A stretch of DNA of 50,103 nucleotides. Origin: RPQK01 sp041946865. GTDB taxonomy: Bacteria; Acidobacteriota; UBA6911; RPQK01. The stretch spans positions 1 to 50,103 of the forward strand of contig JBHGBF010000005.1 of NCBI GenBank assembly GCA_041946865.1. Reading direction: 5' to 3'. The notes below the pieces were generated by a model that worked only from the letters and a program-made list of their open reading frames with translations, was not told the origin of the DNA and ran no database searches. The translations under genes and the position numbers were made by a program. Below are positions 34,194 through 41,228 of this stretch, piece by piece (the first letter of the stretch is position 1; the number at the start of each line of letters is the position of its first letter).

Positions 34194-36845
34194 ATGCGAT
34201 TCACCGAAAACGACATCCTGCTTCCGGTCGAGGTCGCGGGCGTCCGATTCCGAAACCCGTTTTACGTCGCCTCCGGCCCGACAACTATGACGATCGAACA
34301 GCTGATCCGAATCGAGCAAACCGGCTGGGGAGGCGCCAGCCTGAAGCTCTCGTTCGATCCTCCTCCGTACATCAACCGGCATCCGCGCTACGGCTTCTGG
34401 CCCGACCAGCGCATCTTGTCCTTCACCACCGAAAGGCGCATGGTTTTTGACGACACCCGCCGGCTGCTCGAAGACGCCCGCCGCCGAACCAGCTCCCTCG
34501 TGCTTTTTTCCAATTTCACGTATGCGGGGGATGAAGGCCTCGAAGGCTGGGCTCGCATGGCTCAGGGATTCGAGGCGTCCGGCGCGCACGTCAACGAGAT
34601 CAACATGTGCTGCCCGAACATGTCATACAACGTCGAGCTGAGTGCGGGGCCGGGAAAAACCGGACCGCAGACCGGCGCCAGCCTCGGGCAGCAGCTGGAC
34701 GTGGTCCGAAGCATTGTGGCGGCTATCAAGCAGGTGACTGCAATCCCGCTCTTCGTCAAGCTCACGCCGGAAGGCGGGCGCATTGCTCAGGTCGCAAAGG
34801 CGTGTTACGAAGCCGGGGCAGACGCCGTCGGAACAACGGCGAATCGGCTGGCAATCCATCACATCGATCTCGACCACCCCACGAAGTCACCCATCCGTCT
34901 CCAGGAGGAAATCTCGATTCAGTGCATGTCAAGCAGCTGGGTGCATCCACTGGGGCTCCGGGATGTGTACGAGATCCGAAAGTTGAACGGTCCCGACGTC
35001 GTGATAACCGGGACAGGAGGAGTCTCAGACTGGCGGTCTGCGGCTGAAATGTTTCTTTGCGGGGCGAACCTGGTAGGCATTTGTGCCGAGACCCTGATCT
35101 CCGGTTTCGGGTTCCTGCCGAAGCTCGTTATCGAGTTGAAGCAATGGATGGCGAGCCACGCGATCGATTCCCTGGACGCTCTCACGAGTGTCGTACCACC
35201 GACCTTGAAGGCCGCGCCCGAAGTGACTCTTTACCCGGGGCACGCCCGCCTGAAATCACCGAACCTGTCGGCGCCTTGCGTCTACGAATGCCCTGCCTCA
35301 GTCCCGGCGCAGGCTTACGTGAGCAAGATCGCGGAAGGGGAGATCGAGGAGGCGTTTCAGATCCTGTCGGCGGCAGGACCGCTGATGTCCATCTGCGCCG
35401 AAGTCTGTCCCCATCCCTGTGAAGAGGCCTGTGCCAGGGGCCAGAAAGACGAGGCCATCCGGATTCGTGATCTCAAGCGCTTCCTGGTTCGCCAGGCCCA
35501 AGCGCACGGGTGGGCGGCGAAAGGGCGGACGGGCGAGCGCAATGGACGGAGTGTGGCCGTTGTCGGCGCCGGCCCGTCGGGGCTTACGGCCGCTTTTTTG
35601 CTCGCCCAGGCCGGATACTGGGTCAAAGTTTTCGAAGCCTCTTCCCGAGCAGGAGGCATGCTGCGGTGGGCGCTTCCCGCCTTCCGGTGCCCCTTGACCG
35701 TGCTCGACGATGCGATCGGCCTGATCCAGGCGACCGGTGTCACATTCGAGCTTAACCGTGTCCTCGGACGGGACCTGCATCTTGACGAACTCCGTCACCG
35801 GTTCGATGCCGTCTACGTGGCGATCGGCGCCCAGCAAGGCGCCAGGCTCGGCGTTCGGGGCGAAGATGCCCAGGGCGTTTTTCCCGCCGTCGCCTTCCTC
35901 CGGTCGCTGGCCGCAGGCGAGCCGGCCCCGCTAGGAGCCCGAGTCGCGGTGATCGGCGGCGGGTTTACCGCGCTCGACGCCGCCCGGAGCGCCCGGCGTC
36001 TGGGAGCGCGTGAAGTTTTTATCCTATACCGCCGAACCAAGGAGGAAATGCCTGCCTCCCGGGAGGAAATCGCGGAGGCTGAGGACGAAGGCGTTCGCAT
36101 CATGTACCTGGTTTCTCCGCTCGAGATCACGACCCGCGAAGGACGCGTCACATCGATCAGAATGCGAAACCAGGTGCTGGGCGGGACCGACGCCTCCGGC
36201 CGCCGGCGTCCCGAACCGGTTAATGGTGCGGAGTTCGAGCTTCGCGTCGACAGCGTAATCACCGCCCTCGGACAGCAAGTGGACCTGTGCGGTGAATCGA
36301 GCCTGAAAGCGACCCCTCGCGGAACCCTGCAGGTTGATGATGCGGGCTTCACCGGGCTCGAGCGGGTTTACGCCGGGGGCGATGCGACCGTCGGGACCGG
36401 AACCGTCATAGGCGCTATCGCAGCCGCTCAAAACGCTGCTGCGGCAATCGATCGGGAGCTTAGGGGAGACACCGCCACGTTAAAGCCGCCGGCGGCCAAG
36501 ACGCGAGTCGACATTGAGTCGGTCCTGCAACGGCACGGCAGTGAAGCGCGAAAGTGGCGCAAGCCCGTATGGCTGACGCCGCCGGAGGAACGGGTCACGA
36601 GCTTCGAGCCTTTCAGGGCCGTGCTGACTGATGAAGAAGCTATCGAAGAAGCCCGCCGCTGCTTGAGGTGCGGTTGCGGCGAAGGATGCATGATCTGTCA
36701 CGACATTTGCAAGATGCTCGCCTACCGCAAAGAAGGAACAGCCGTGGTGCTCGACGAGGAGAAGTGCGTCGCCTGCGGCATGTGCGCCTGGCGATGCCCA
36801 AACGGGAACGTCGAAATGGTTCGGGTACCGGGCCCGGCACTCTAG
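34194..36845 (+). CDS. Fused DHOD/PreA-like, GltD/PreT-like and ferredoxin flavoenzyme
   Basis: An 883-residue fusion. Residues 1-330: FMN-binding dihydroorotate/dihydropyrimidine dehydrogenase barrel (NPFYVASGPTTMT, EINMCCPNMSYN, PLFVKLTPEGG, TGTGGVSDWRSAAEMFLCGA). Residues 355-440: Fe-S domain with Cys362, 366, 401, 405, 409 and 414. Residues 450-760: glutamate-synthase-small-subunit-like FAD/NADPH module (VAVVGAGPSGLTAAFLLAQA, AVIGGGFTALDAARSA, YAGGDATVGTGTVIGAI). Residues 820-870: two 4Fe-4S sites, the second CVACGMCAWRCP. The parts are those of dihydropyrimidine dehydrogenase, but the FMN barrel comes first instead of after the FAD module. Where PreA/DPD has its catalytic Cys (ACGQ), this protein reads GASLGQ (Ser163). 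No pyrimidine genes are nearby; the setting is sugar-acid metabolism, so the substrate is unknown. Confidence 0.88.
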   Translation: MRFTENDILLPVEVAGVRFRNPFYVASGPTTMTIEQLIRIEQTGWGGASLKLSFDPPPYINRHPRYGFWPDQRILSFTTERRMVFDDTRRLLEDARRRTSSLVLFSNFTYAGDEGLEGWARMAQGFEASGAHVNEINMCCPNMSYNVELSAGPGKTGPQTGASLGQQLDVVRSIVAAIKQVTAIPLFVKLTPEGGRIAQVAKACYEAGADAVGTTANRLAIHHIDLDHPTKSPIRLQEEISIQCMSSSWVHPLGLRDVYEIRKLNGPDVVITGTGGVSDWRSAAEMFLCGANLVGICAETLISGFGFLPKLVIELKQWMASHAIDSLDALTSVVPPTLKAAPEVTLYPGHARLKSPNLSAPCVYECPASVPAQAYVSKIAEGEIEEAFQILSAAGPLMSICAEVCPHPCEEACARGQKDEAIRIRDLKRFLVRQAQAHGWAAKGRTGERNGRSVAVVGAGPSGLTAAFLLAQAGYWVKVFEASSRAGGMLRWALPAFRCPLTVLDDAIGLIQATGVTFELNRVLGRDLHLDELRHRFDAVYVAIGAQQGARLGVRGEDAQGVFPAVAFLRSLAAGEPAPLGARVAVIGGGFTALDAARSARRLGAREVFILYRRTKEEMPASREEIAEAEDEGVRIMYLVSPLEITTREGRVTSIRMRNQVLGGTDASGRRRPEPVNGAEFELRVDSVITALGQQVDLCGESSLKATPRGTLQVDDAGFTGLERVYAGGDATVGTGTVIGAIAAAQNAAAAIDRELRGDTATLKPPAAKTRVDIESVLQRHGSEARKWRKPVWLTPPEERVTSFEPFRAVLTDEEAIEEARRCLRCGCGEGCMICHDICKMLAYRKEGTAVVLDEEKCVACGMCAWRCPNGNVEMVRVPGPAL

Positions 36846-37183
36846 TGTCCTGTTGCGCAAATGGCTTCTCTGGGCGAGACATTGAAGCGCCACGGCGCCG
36901 CAAGCGGAGCGATCCCACACAAAGCCGCAAGCGGAGCGCTTTTTGCGGACCGTCAGCGGACGGGGAGCGCGTCGGGTGCACGGCGCTTCCACTTTCGTTG
37001 GTCGGTTCTGGTTTGCACCCGACGCGCTCCGCAAAAGACGCTCCGCTTGCGGCTCTGTGTGGGATACCGTGATGCGATCCTTTCATGGCGCCGGCGTAAG
37101 ACGCGCGAGCGCTGGCTGACCGCTAGCGCGGCCTCCCCGGGATCTGGTACGCTTTCCACTCCAACGAAAACCAAGGAGCGACT
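36846..37183. other. Intergenic region between fusion enzyme and aldolase
   Basis: This 338-base gap is mostly the family B hairpin element (36912-37065) and a GC-rich tail (37085-37140). The ribosome site AAGGAG lies just before the aldolase ATG. No internal promoter is obvious, so read-through from the fusion gene is possible but would pass through the hairpin. Confidence 0.6.
36912..37065. repeat. Palindromic repeat family B, nested hairpin
   Basis: Outer arms 36912-36938 and 37039-37065 (ATCCCACACA, GCCGCAAGCGGAGCG) and perfect 17-base inner arms 36964-36980 and 37014-37030 (GGAGCGCGTCGGGTGCA). About 60 bases match the element at 32642-32763 in inverted orientation. It separates the fusion gene from the aldolase gene. 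Confidence 0.82.
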
Positions 37184-37864
37184 ATGGCGCGATATAAGAG
37201 GCTTGAGACCCTGGTCATGATGAAGGAGATAGGTGTGATCCCGGTGTTTTACAACGCGGATTTCGAAGTAGCACGAAACGTGGTTTGTGCCTGCGCGGAC
37301 GGTGGCGCACGCGTGGTCGAATTCACGAATCGGGGCGACCGGGCAGTCAATGTCTTCACGCGGCTCGAGGAGTTTTGCGCCAAGGAGCGACCGGATATCG
37401 TTCTTGGAGTCGGGTCGATTGTCGATGCGCCAACCGCCGCGATGTACATCGGGGCCGGCGCCAATTTCGTCGTAGGTCCCCTGCTTGACGAGGAAACGGC
37501 ACGGCTGTGCAACAGCCGCAAGATTCCTTACTCGCCAGGTTGCGGTACCGTCACGGAGATTCACCGCGCGGAGACGCTGGGCGTCGAGATTTGCAAGATT
37601 TTTCCAGGGGCGGAAATCGGCGGGCCGGCCTTTGTAAAGAATGTTCGCGGACCATGCCCGTGGACCGACATTATGCCGACCGGCGGGGTTTCGCCGACAC
37701 GGGAAAGCCTGGGCGCCTGGTTTGAAGCAGGTGTCGCTTGCGTCGGCATGGGATCCAACCTGATCACCAAGGAACTGGTGGCCGGCCGCGACTACGCGGG
37801 GATCGCAAAAAAGGTCAAAGAGGCCATCGAGATCATCAGACAGGTTCGCGGGGGAAAGAAATGA
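37184..37864 (+). CDS. KDPG/KHG-type aldolase
   Basis: A class I aldolase of the KDPG/KHG family (226 residues) that splits 2-keto-3-deoxy-phosphogluconate-like acids to pyruvate and an aldehyde. The Schiff-base lysine is Lys138 in ICKIFPGAEIGGP; Glu46 in RVVEFTNRGD is the proton-shuttle position; VGSIVDAPTAAMYIGAGANF and DIMPTGGVSPT form the rest of the barrel. ATG at 37184 with AAGGAG five bases upstream. Its stop overlaps the kinase start as ATGA. Confidence 0.92.
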   Translation: MARYKRLETLVMMKEIGVIPVFYNADFEVARNVVCACADGGARVVEFTNRGDRAVNVFTRLEEFCAKERPDIVLGVGSIVDAPTAAMYIGAGANFVVGPLLDEETARLCNSRKIPYSPGCGTVTEIHRAETLGVEICKIFPGAEIGGPAFVKNVRGPCPWTDIMPTGGVSPTRESLGAWFEAGVACVGMGSNLITKELVAGRDYAGIAKKVKEAIEIIRQVRGGKK

Positions 37865-38961
37865 GCGTACTGACAATCAGACCCGAATCGGAATGCAAGT
37901 ATGACATCCTGTCGCTCGGTGAAGTGATGATCCGCCTGGATCCGGGCGACAGCCGAATTCACACGACCCGGACTTTCCAGGTGTGGGAAGGAGGGGGCGA
38001 GTATAACGTGGCCAGGGGTCTGCGCCGCTGTTTCGGCAAGCGAGCCGCCGTGGTCACGGCTATTGTCGACAATCCGGTCGGCAGGCTGCTCGAAGACCTG
38101 ATGCTCCAGGGCGGCGTCAGCCTGGAATACGTGAAGTGGGTGCCCTATGACGGGATCGGCCGCAAGACGCGCGTAGGGCTGAATTTTACGGAGCGCGGGT
38201 TTGGAGTCCGGGCGGCGGTCGGATGTTCCGACCGGGGCCACTCAGCCGCTTCGCAGCTCAAGAAGGGCGATATCGACTGGGAAAAGATCTTCGGCAGGAA
38301 TGGAGTCCGGTGGTTTCATTGCGGCGGAATCTATGCCGGGCTCTCCCCGTCCACTCCCGGCGTCATTCTCGAAGCCATGGCGGCGGCGAAAAAGCATGGG
38401 ACGGTCATCTCCTACGACCTGAACTTCCGCGCTTCCCTTTGGAAGGACATTGGCGGAACCGAGAAGGCCGTGGAAGTGAACCGGGAAATCGCGTCGTGCG
38501 TCGATGTGATGTTCGGCAACGAGGAGGACTTTACCGCGGCGCTCGGATTCCAGGTGGAAGGGCTGGACGCGGGGTGCTCTAAGCTGGACCCGTCCAATTT
38601 CAAGAAAATGATCCAGGAGGCGGTCAGAGCTTATCCCAACTTCAAGGTCGTCGCCACTACGCTGCGCAACGCGAAGACGGCTTCAGTCAACGACTGGGGC
38701 GCGATCATTTACGCGGATGGCGAGTTCCACGACGCAGTGTTGCGCGAGGACCTCGAGATCTACGACCGCGTGGGAGGAGGGGACAGCTTCGCCTCCGGCG
38801 TCATTTACGGCCTCATGGAAGGCAAATCCGCCGCGCAGGCTGTCAACTACGGCGCTGCTCATGGAGCCCTGGCGATGACCACGCCCGGTGACACGACGAC
38901 CGCGAGCATCAAAGAAGTGGAAAAGGTCATGAAAGGCGGTACCGCGCGAGTAGACCGGTAG
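37861..38961 (+). CDS. PfkB-family 2-dehydro-3-deoxygluconokinase-like sugar kinase
   Basis: A ribokinase-fold kinase of 366 residues: DILSLGEVMIRLDPGD at the start, GGGEYNVARGLRRCFG as the substrate loop, ISYDLNFRASLW, and the catalytic VGGGDSFASGVIYGLMEG. The relation to KDG kinases is supported by the aldolase it overlaps; together they would phosphorylate 2-keto-3-deoxygluconate (or a related acid) and cleave it. It is longer than the usual 310-330 residues because of inserts around 110-125 and 210-235. A long run VCVDVMFGNEEDFTAA-like region (CVDVMFGNEEDFTA) is typical of KdgK. Confidence 0.9.
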   Translation: MSVLTIRPESECKYDILSLGEVMIRLDPGDSRIHTTRTFQVWEGGGEYNVARGLRRCFGKRAAVVTAIVDNPVGRLLEDLMLQGGVSLEYVKWVPYDGIGRKTRVGLNFTERGFGVRAAVGCSDRGHSAASQLKKGDIDWEKIFGRNGVRWFHCGGIYAGLSPSTPGVILEAMAAAKKHGTVISYDLNFRASLWKDIGGTEKAVEVNREIASCVDVMFGNEEDFTAALGFQVEGLDAGCSKLDPSNFKKMIQEAVRAYPNFKVVATTLRNAKTASVNDWGAIIYADGEFHDAVLREDLEIYDRVGGGDSFASGVIYGLMEGKSAAQAVNYGAAHGALAMTTPGDTTTASIKEVEKVMKGGTARVDR

Positions 38962-38994
38962 TTCAGGTCGCGAGTCCTGGAGGTAGTCCAGCCG

Positions 38995-39027
38995 AAAAAA
39001 AGCGGCACCCGCGAAGGGTGCCGCTTT
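38995..39027. terminator. Strong intrinsic terminator, better on the minus strand
   Basis: A 12-pair stem (38999-39010 with 39016-39027, AAGCGGCACCC arm) and five-base loop. Seven A residues precede it (38995-39001), which read as a T-run on the minus strand, so it should end transcripts of the receiver gene from the right and also serve the kinase operon from the left. A second, weaker hairpin lies at 39081-39116. Confidence 0.7.
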
Positions 39028-39136
39028 GCTTGTCCAGCGAGGGTGTTTTTGACTCAACAACCAGCGAGATTGGATATTACGAGGGAATGGAATCGCCTCC
39101 TATAAGGCAATCCCTCTTCTTTATGTAGGACAACGC

Positions 39137-39661
39137 CTACTCGACGGCGTCCTCCTTGAAACAGCGCCGGATAGTTTCGACCAGGTGCTGAGCGCCTTCG
39201 CTCTTGCTGACATAGGCCGATGCGCCGGCCTCCAGCATACTCTGTCGCATGTGACGCTCCTCAAAAAGGGACAGCCCAATGATCTTGACTTTCGGCAACA
39301 GCGACTTGATTATTCGCGTAGCCACGATGCCGTCCATTTCGGGCATCATAATATCCATCAAGATGACGTCCGGTTGCTCCTGACGGGCGCGCTCGATAGC
39401 CTGCTTGCCGTCCCCGGCCTCGGCGACGACTTCGAGATCAAGCTCCTGACGAAGCAGGGCCGCCAGCCCGTCGCGCACCACCAGATGGTCATCGACCAGC
39501 ATAACCCGGATCGGCCGCCGTTTCCGCGGGCGTCCGGCGGCCCTGGCCCATTCACTTGCCGCTTCAGCTTCTTGGGCTTCCGGCTCTTGAACGGCGGTTT
39601 TTCTGGCCGTGTCAACCAGGGCCAGGCCTCGAGAAGCTGAACCGGCTTTAGCTGACTGCAT
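39137..39661 (-). CDS. Receiver-domain regulator without DNA-binding domain
   Basis: A 174-residue protein. An N-terminal 50 residues rich in Ala, Arg and Glu lead to a NarL/FixJ-type receiver: RVMLVDDHLVVRDGLAALLR, phospho-acceptor in VILMDIMMPEMDG, KIIGLSLFEERH and the lysine in YVSKSEGA. Normally an HTH domain follows this kind of receiver; here the protein ends after LVETIRRCFKEDAVE. It may act through protein contacts. Start: ATG at 39661 is preferred (CAGGAG upstream); an ATG at 39727 has no ribosome site. Confidence 0.85.
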   Translation of the reverse strand: MQSAKAGSASRGLALVDTARKTAVQEPEAQEAEAASEWARAAGRPRKRRPIRVMLVDDHLVVRDGLAALLRQELDLEVVAEAGDGKQAIERARQEQPDVILMDIMMPEMDGIVATRIIKSLLPKVKIIGLSLFEERHMRQSMLEAGASAYVSKSEGAQHLVETIRRCFKEDAVE

Positions 39662-39825
39662 CAATCCTGGTCTCCTGTTTTTGATCAAGGTATTCCTGGC
39701 GATCCGGCGAGGTTGGGTCCTGTCCATAATACCAAGATAACAGCGGAATCTGCCAATCGGGGGATAAGATCGCAGGGGGACTGACCGGACCCCCAAATCC
39801 TGTCAGTCCCACTGAGCCTGTTCAT

Positions 39826-41109
39826 CTAGGTGAGCTCGGTCTTGCCGGGCATTGCCACCGGATCGACGGGATGGTCGCCGGGTGCATACCTGGGCGGAGT
39901 CATGTCGAGCTTGGAGGCTTTCAGCGCCCAGTCCCATTTCAGAGCACGGCCGGAATAGGCGCTCATGCGTCCCATAATGGCGGTCAGCGTGCTGAGCGCC
40001 ATCGCCTTCGCCTCACTGGCAGGTTTCCCTTCCCTGATGCTGGTGATAAACAACTGTTGGTCAAGCACCTTAGGCTTGACCTCGGGCCCTTTGTACTCCC
40101 AGGCGTTAGCGCCCTTGATGAGCCCCCGGTCGACTTCGGCTACTCCCTTGGTCCCGATGACTCGCTCGGCTACGCGGTTCGTGCAGCCGTTGATCTGGCG
40201 GCACACGCTGGTCAAGCGAACATCGTTCGGGTAGTCGAAAACCACGTCAAAATGATCCCAGATATTGCCTAGGTTGCGGACCTGGCGTCCGCCTTGACCC
40301 AGGCACTGTTCGGGATAGGCATCCAGGGCCCAGTTGATCACGTCCAGATTGTGGACATGCTGCTCGACGATATGGTCGCCGCTCAGCCATGTGTACCACG
40401 GCCAGTTGCGACACTGCCACTCGATCTCAGACAGCTGTCCGCGATCGTACCACTGCCAGTAACCCAGCATGTCTCCGCCCATCCAGTAGGCCTCGGCCGC
40501 CACGATCTTCCCGATGGCGCCGTCGTGAATGCGGCGGATCGTCTCCTGGTAGGCGGGTGTGTGACGCCGCTGCGTGCCGCAAACTACCGACAGCTTCTTT
40601 TGCGCTGCCAGGTCTGAGATTTCCAGCATGGCGCGGATGCCTGCGGGATCGACACCAGCCGGCTTTTCCATAAAGATGTGCTTGCCGGCCTCGACGGCGG
40701 CGCGAAAATGCACCGGACGGAAGTGAGGCGGAGTGACGATCAGGACGGCGTGAATATCGGTCTCCAGCACTTTCTTGTACGCGTCAAAACCGGTGAAGCA
40801 CATCTCGGGTTTGACTTTGACTCCCGCCGGCGCTTCTTTCTTCAGACTCTCCAGGGACTGCTCGATCCGGTCAGCGAACATGTCGCCCATCGCGATCAGC
40901 TCCACGCCGGGCACTCCCTGCAGACAGGCCGTCATGTCGCGAGTCCCCTGCCCCCCGCACCCGATCAGCCCGACCCGGACTGTATCGGAACCGGCGGCGT
41001 GCACCCCGTGGGTCAAGCTCCCCAAGACTGAGACTGAAGCCGCCGCTGAAGCAGACACCCGCATGAAATCGCGACGCGAGACCGCCGATCCATCACTCCG
41101 TCCACTCAT
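39826..41109 (-). CDS. Tat-exported Gfo/Idh/MocA oxidoreductase
   Basis: A 427-residue protein with twin-arginine signal SRRDFMRVSASAAASVSVLG, so exported folded with its cofactor. Rossmann motif VRVGLIGCGGQGTRDM, then HIFMEKPAGVDPAGIRAM, GTQRRHTPAYQETIRRIHDG and SGDHIVEQHVHNLDVINWAL with the conserved His pair. The Tat-Gfo group often acts on 3-keto-sugars or other carbohydrates in Planctomycetota and Acidobacteriota. ATG at 41109 with AGGAGGAG. Divergent from the PQQ dehydrogenase across 119 bases. Confidence 0.92.
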   Translation of the reverse strand: MSGRSDGSAVSRRDFMRVSASAAASVSVLGSLTHGVHAAGSDTVRVGLIGCGGQGTRDMTACLQGVPGVELIAMGDMFADRIEQSLESLKKEAPAGVKVKPEMCFTGFDAYKKVLETDIHAVLIVTPPHFRPVHFRAAVEAGKHIFMEKPAGVDPAGIRAMLEISDLAAQKKLSVVCGTQRRHTPAYQETIRRIHDGAIGKIVAAEAYWMGGDMLGYWQWYDRGQLSEIEWQCRNWPWYTWLSGDHIVEQHVHNLDVINWALDAYPEQCLGQGGRQVRNLGNIWDHFDVVFDYPNDVRLTSVCRQINGCTNRVAERVIGTKGVAEVDRGLIKGANAWEYKGPEVKPKVLDQQLFITSIREGKPASEAKAMALSTLTAIMGRMSAYSGRALKWDWALKASKLDMTPPRYAPGDHPVDPVAMPGKTELT

Positions 41110-41228
41110 GTGTTTCTCCTCCTCGTTTGTTCCGGATACTACCATAACCCTTGAAACTCAGCCATCCTGCGCAAGGCTGCACAACTGGTACCGCGCAACC
41201 CGCCTTTTGTAGACTGGGGGATGAAACC

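Noticed and set aside
36953..37876. A 307-codon minus-strand frame opposite the aldolase
   Set aside because: Antisense to the aldolase, and its start lies in the repeat element; no domain seen.
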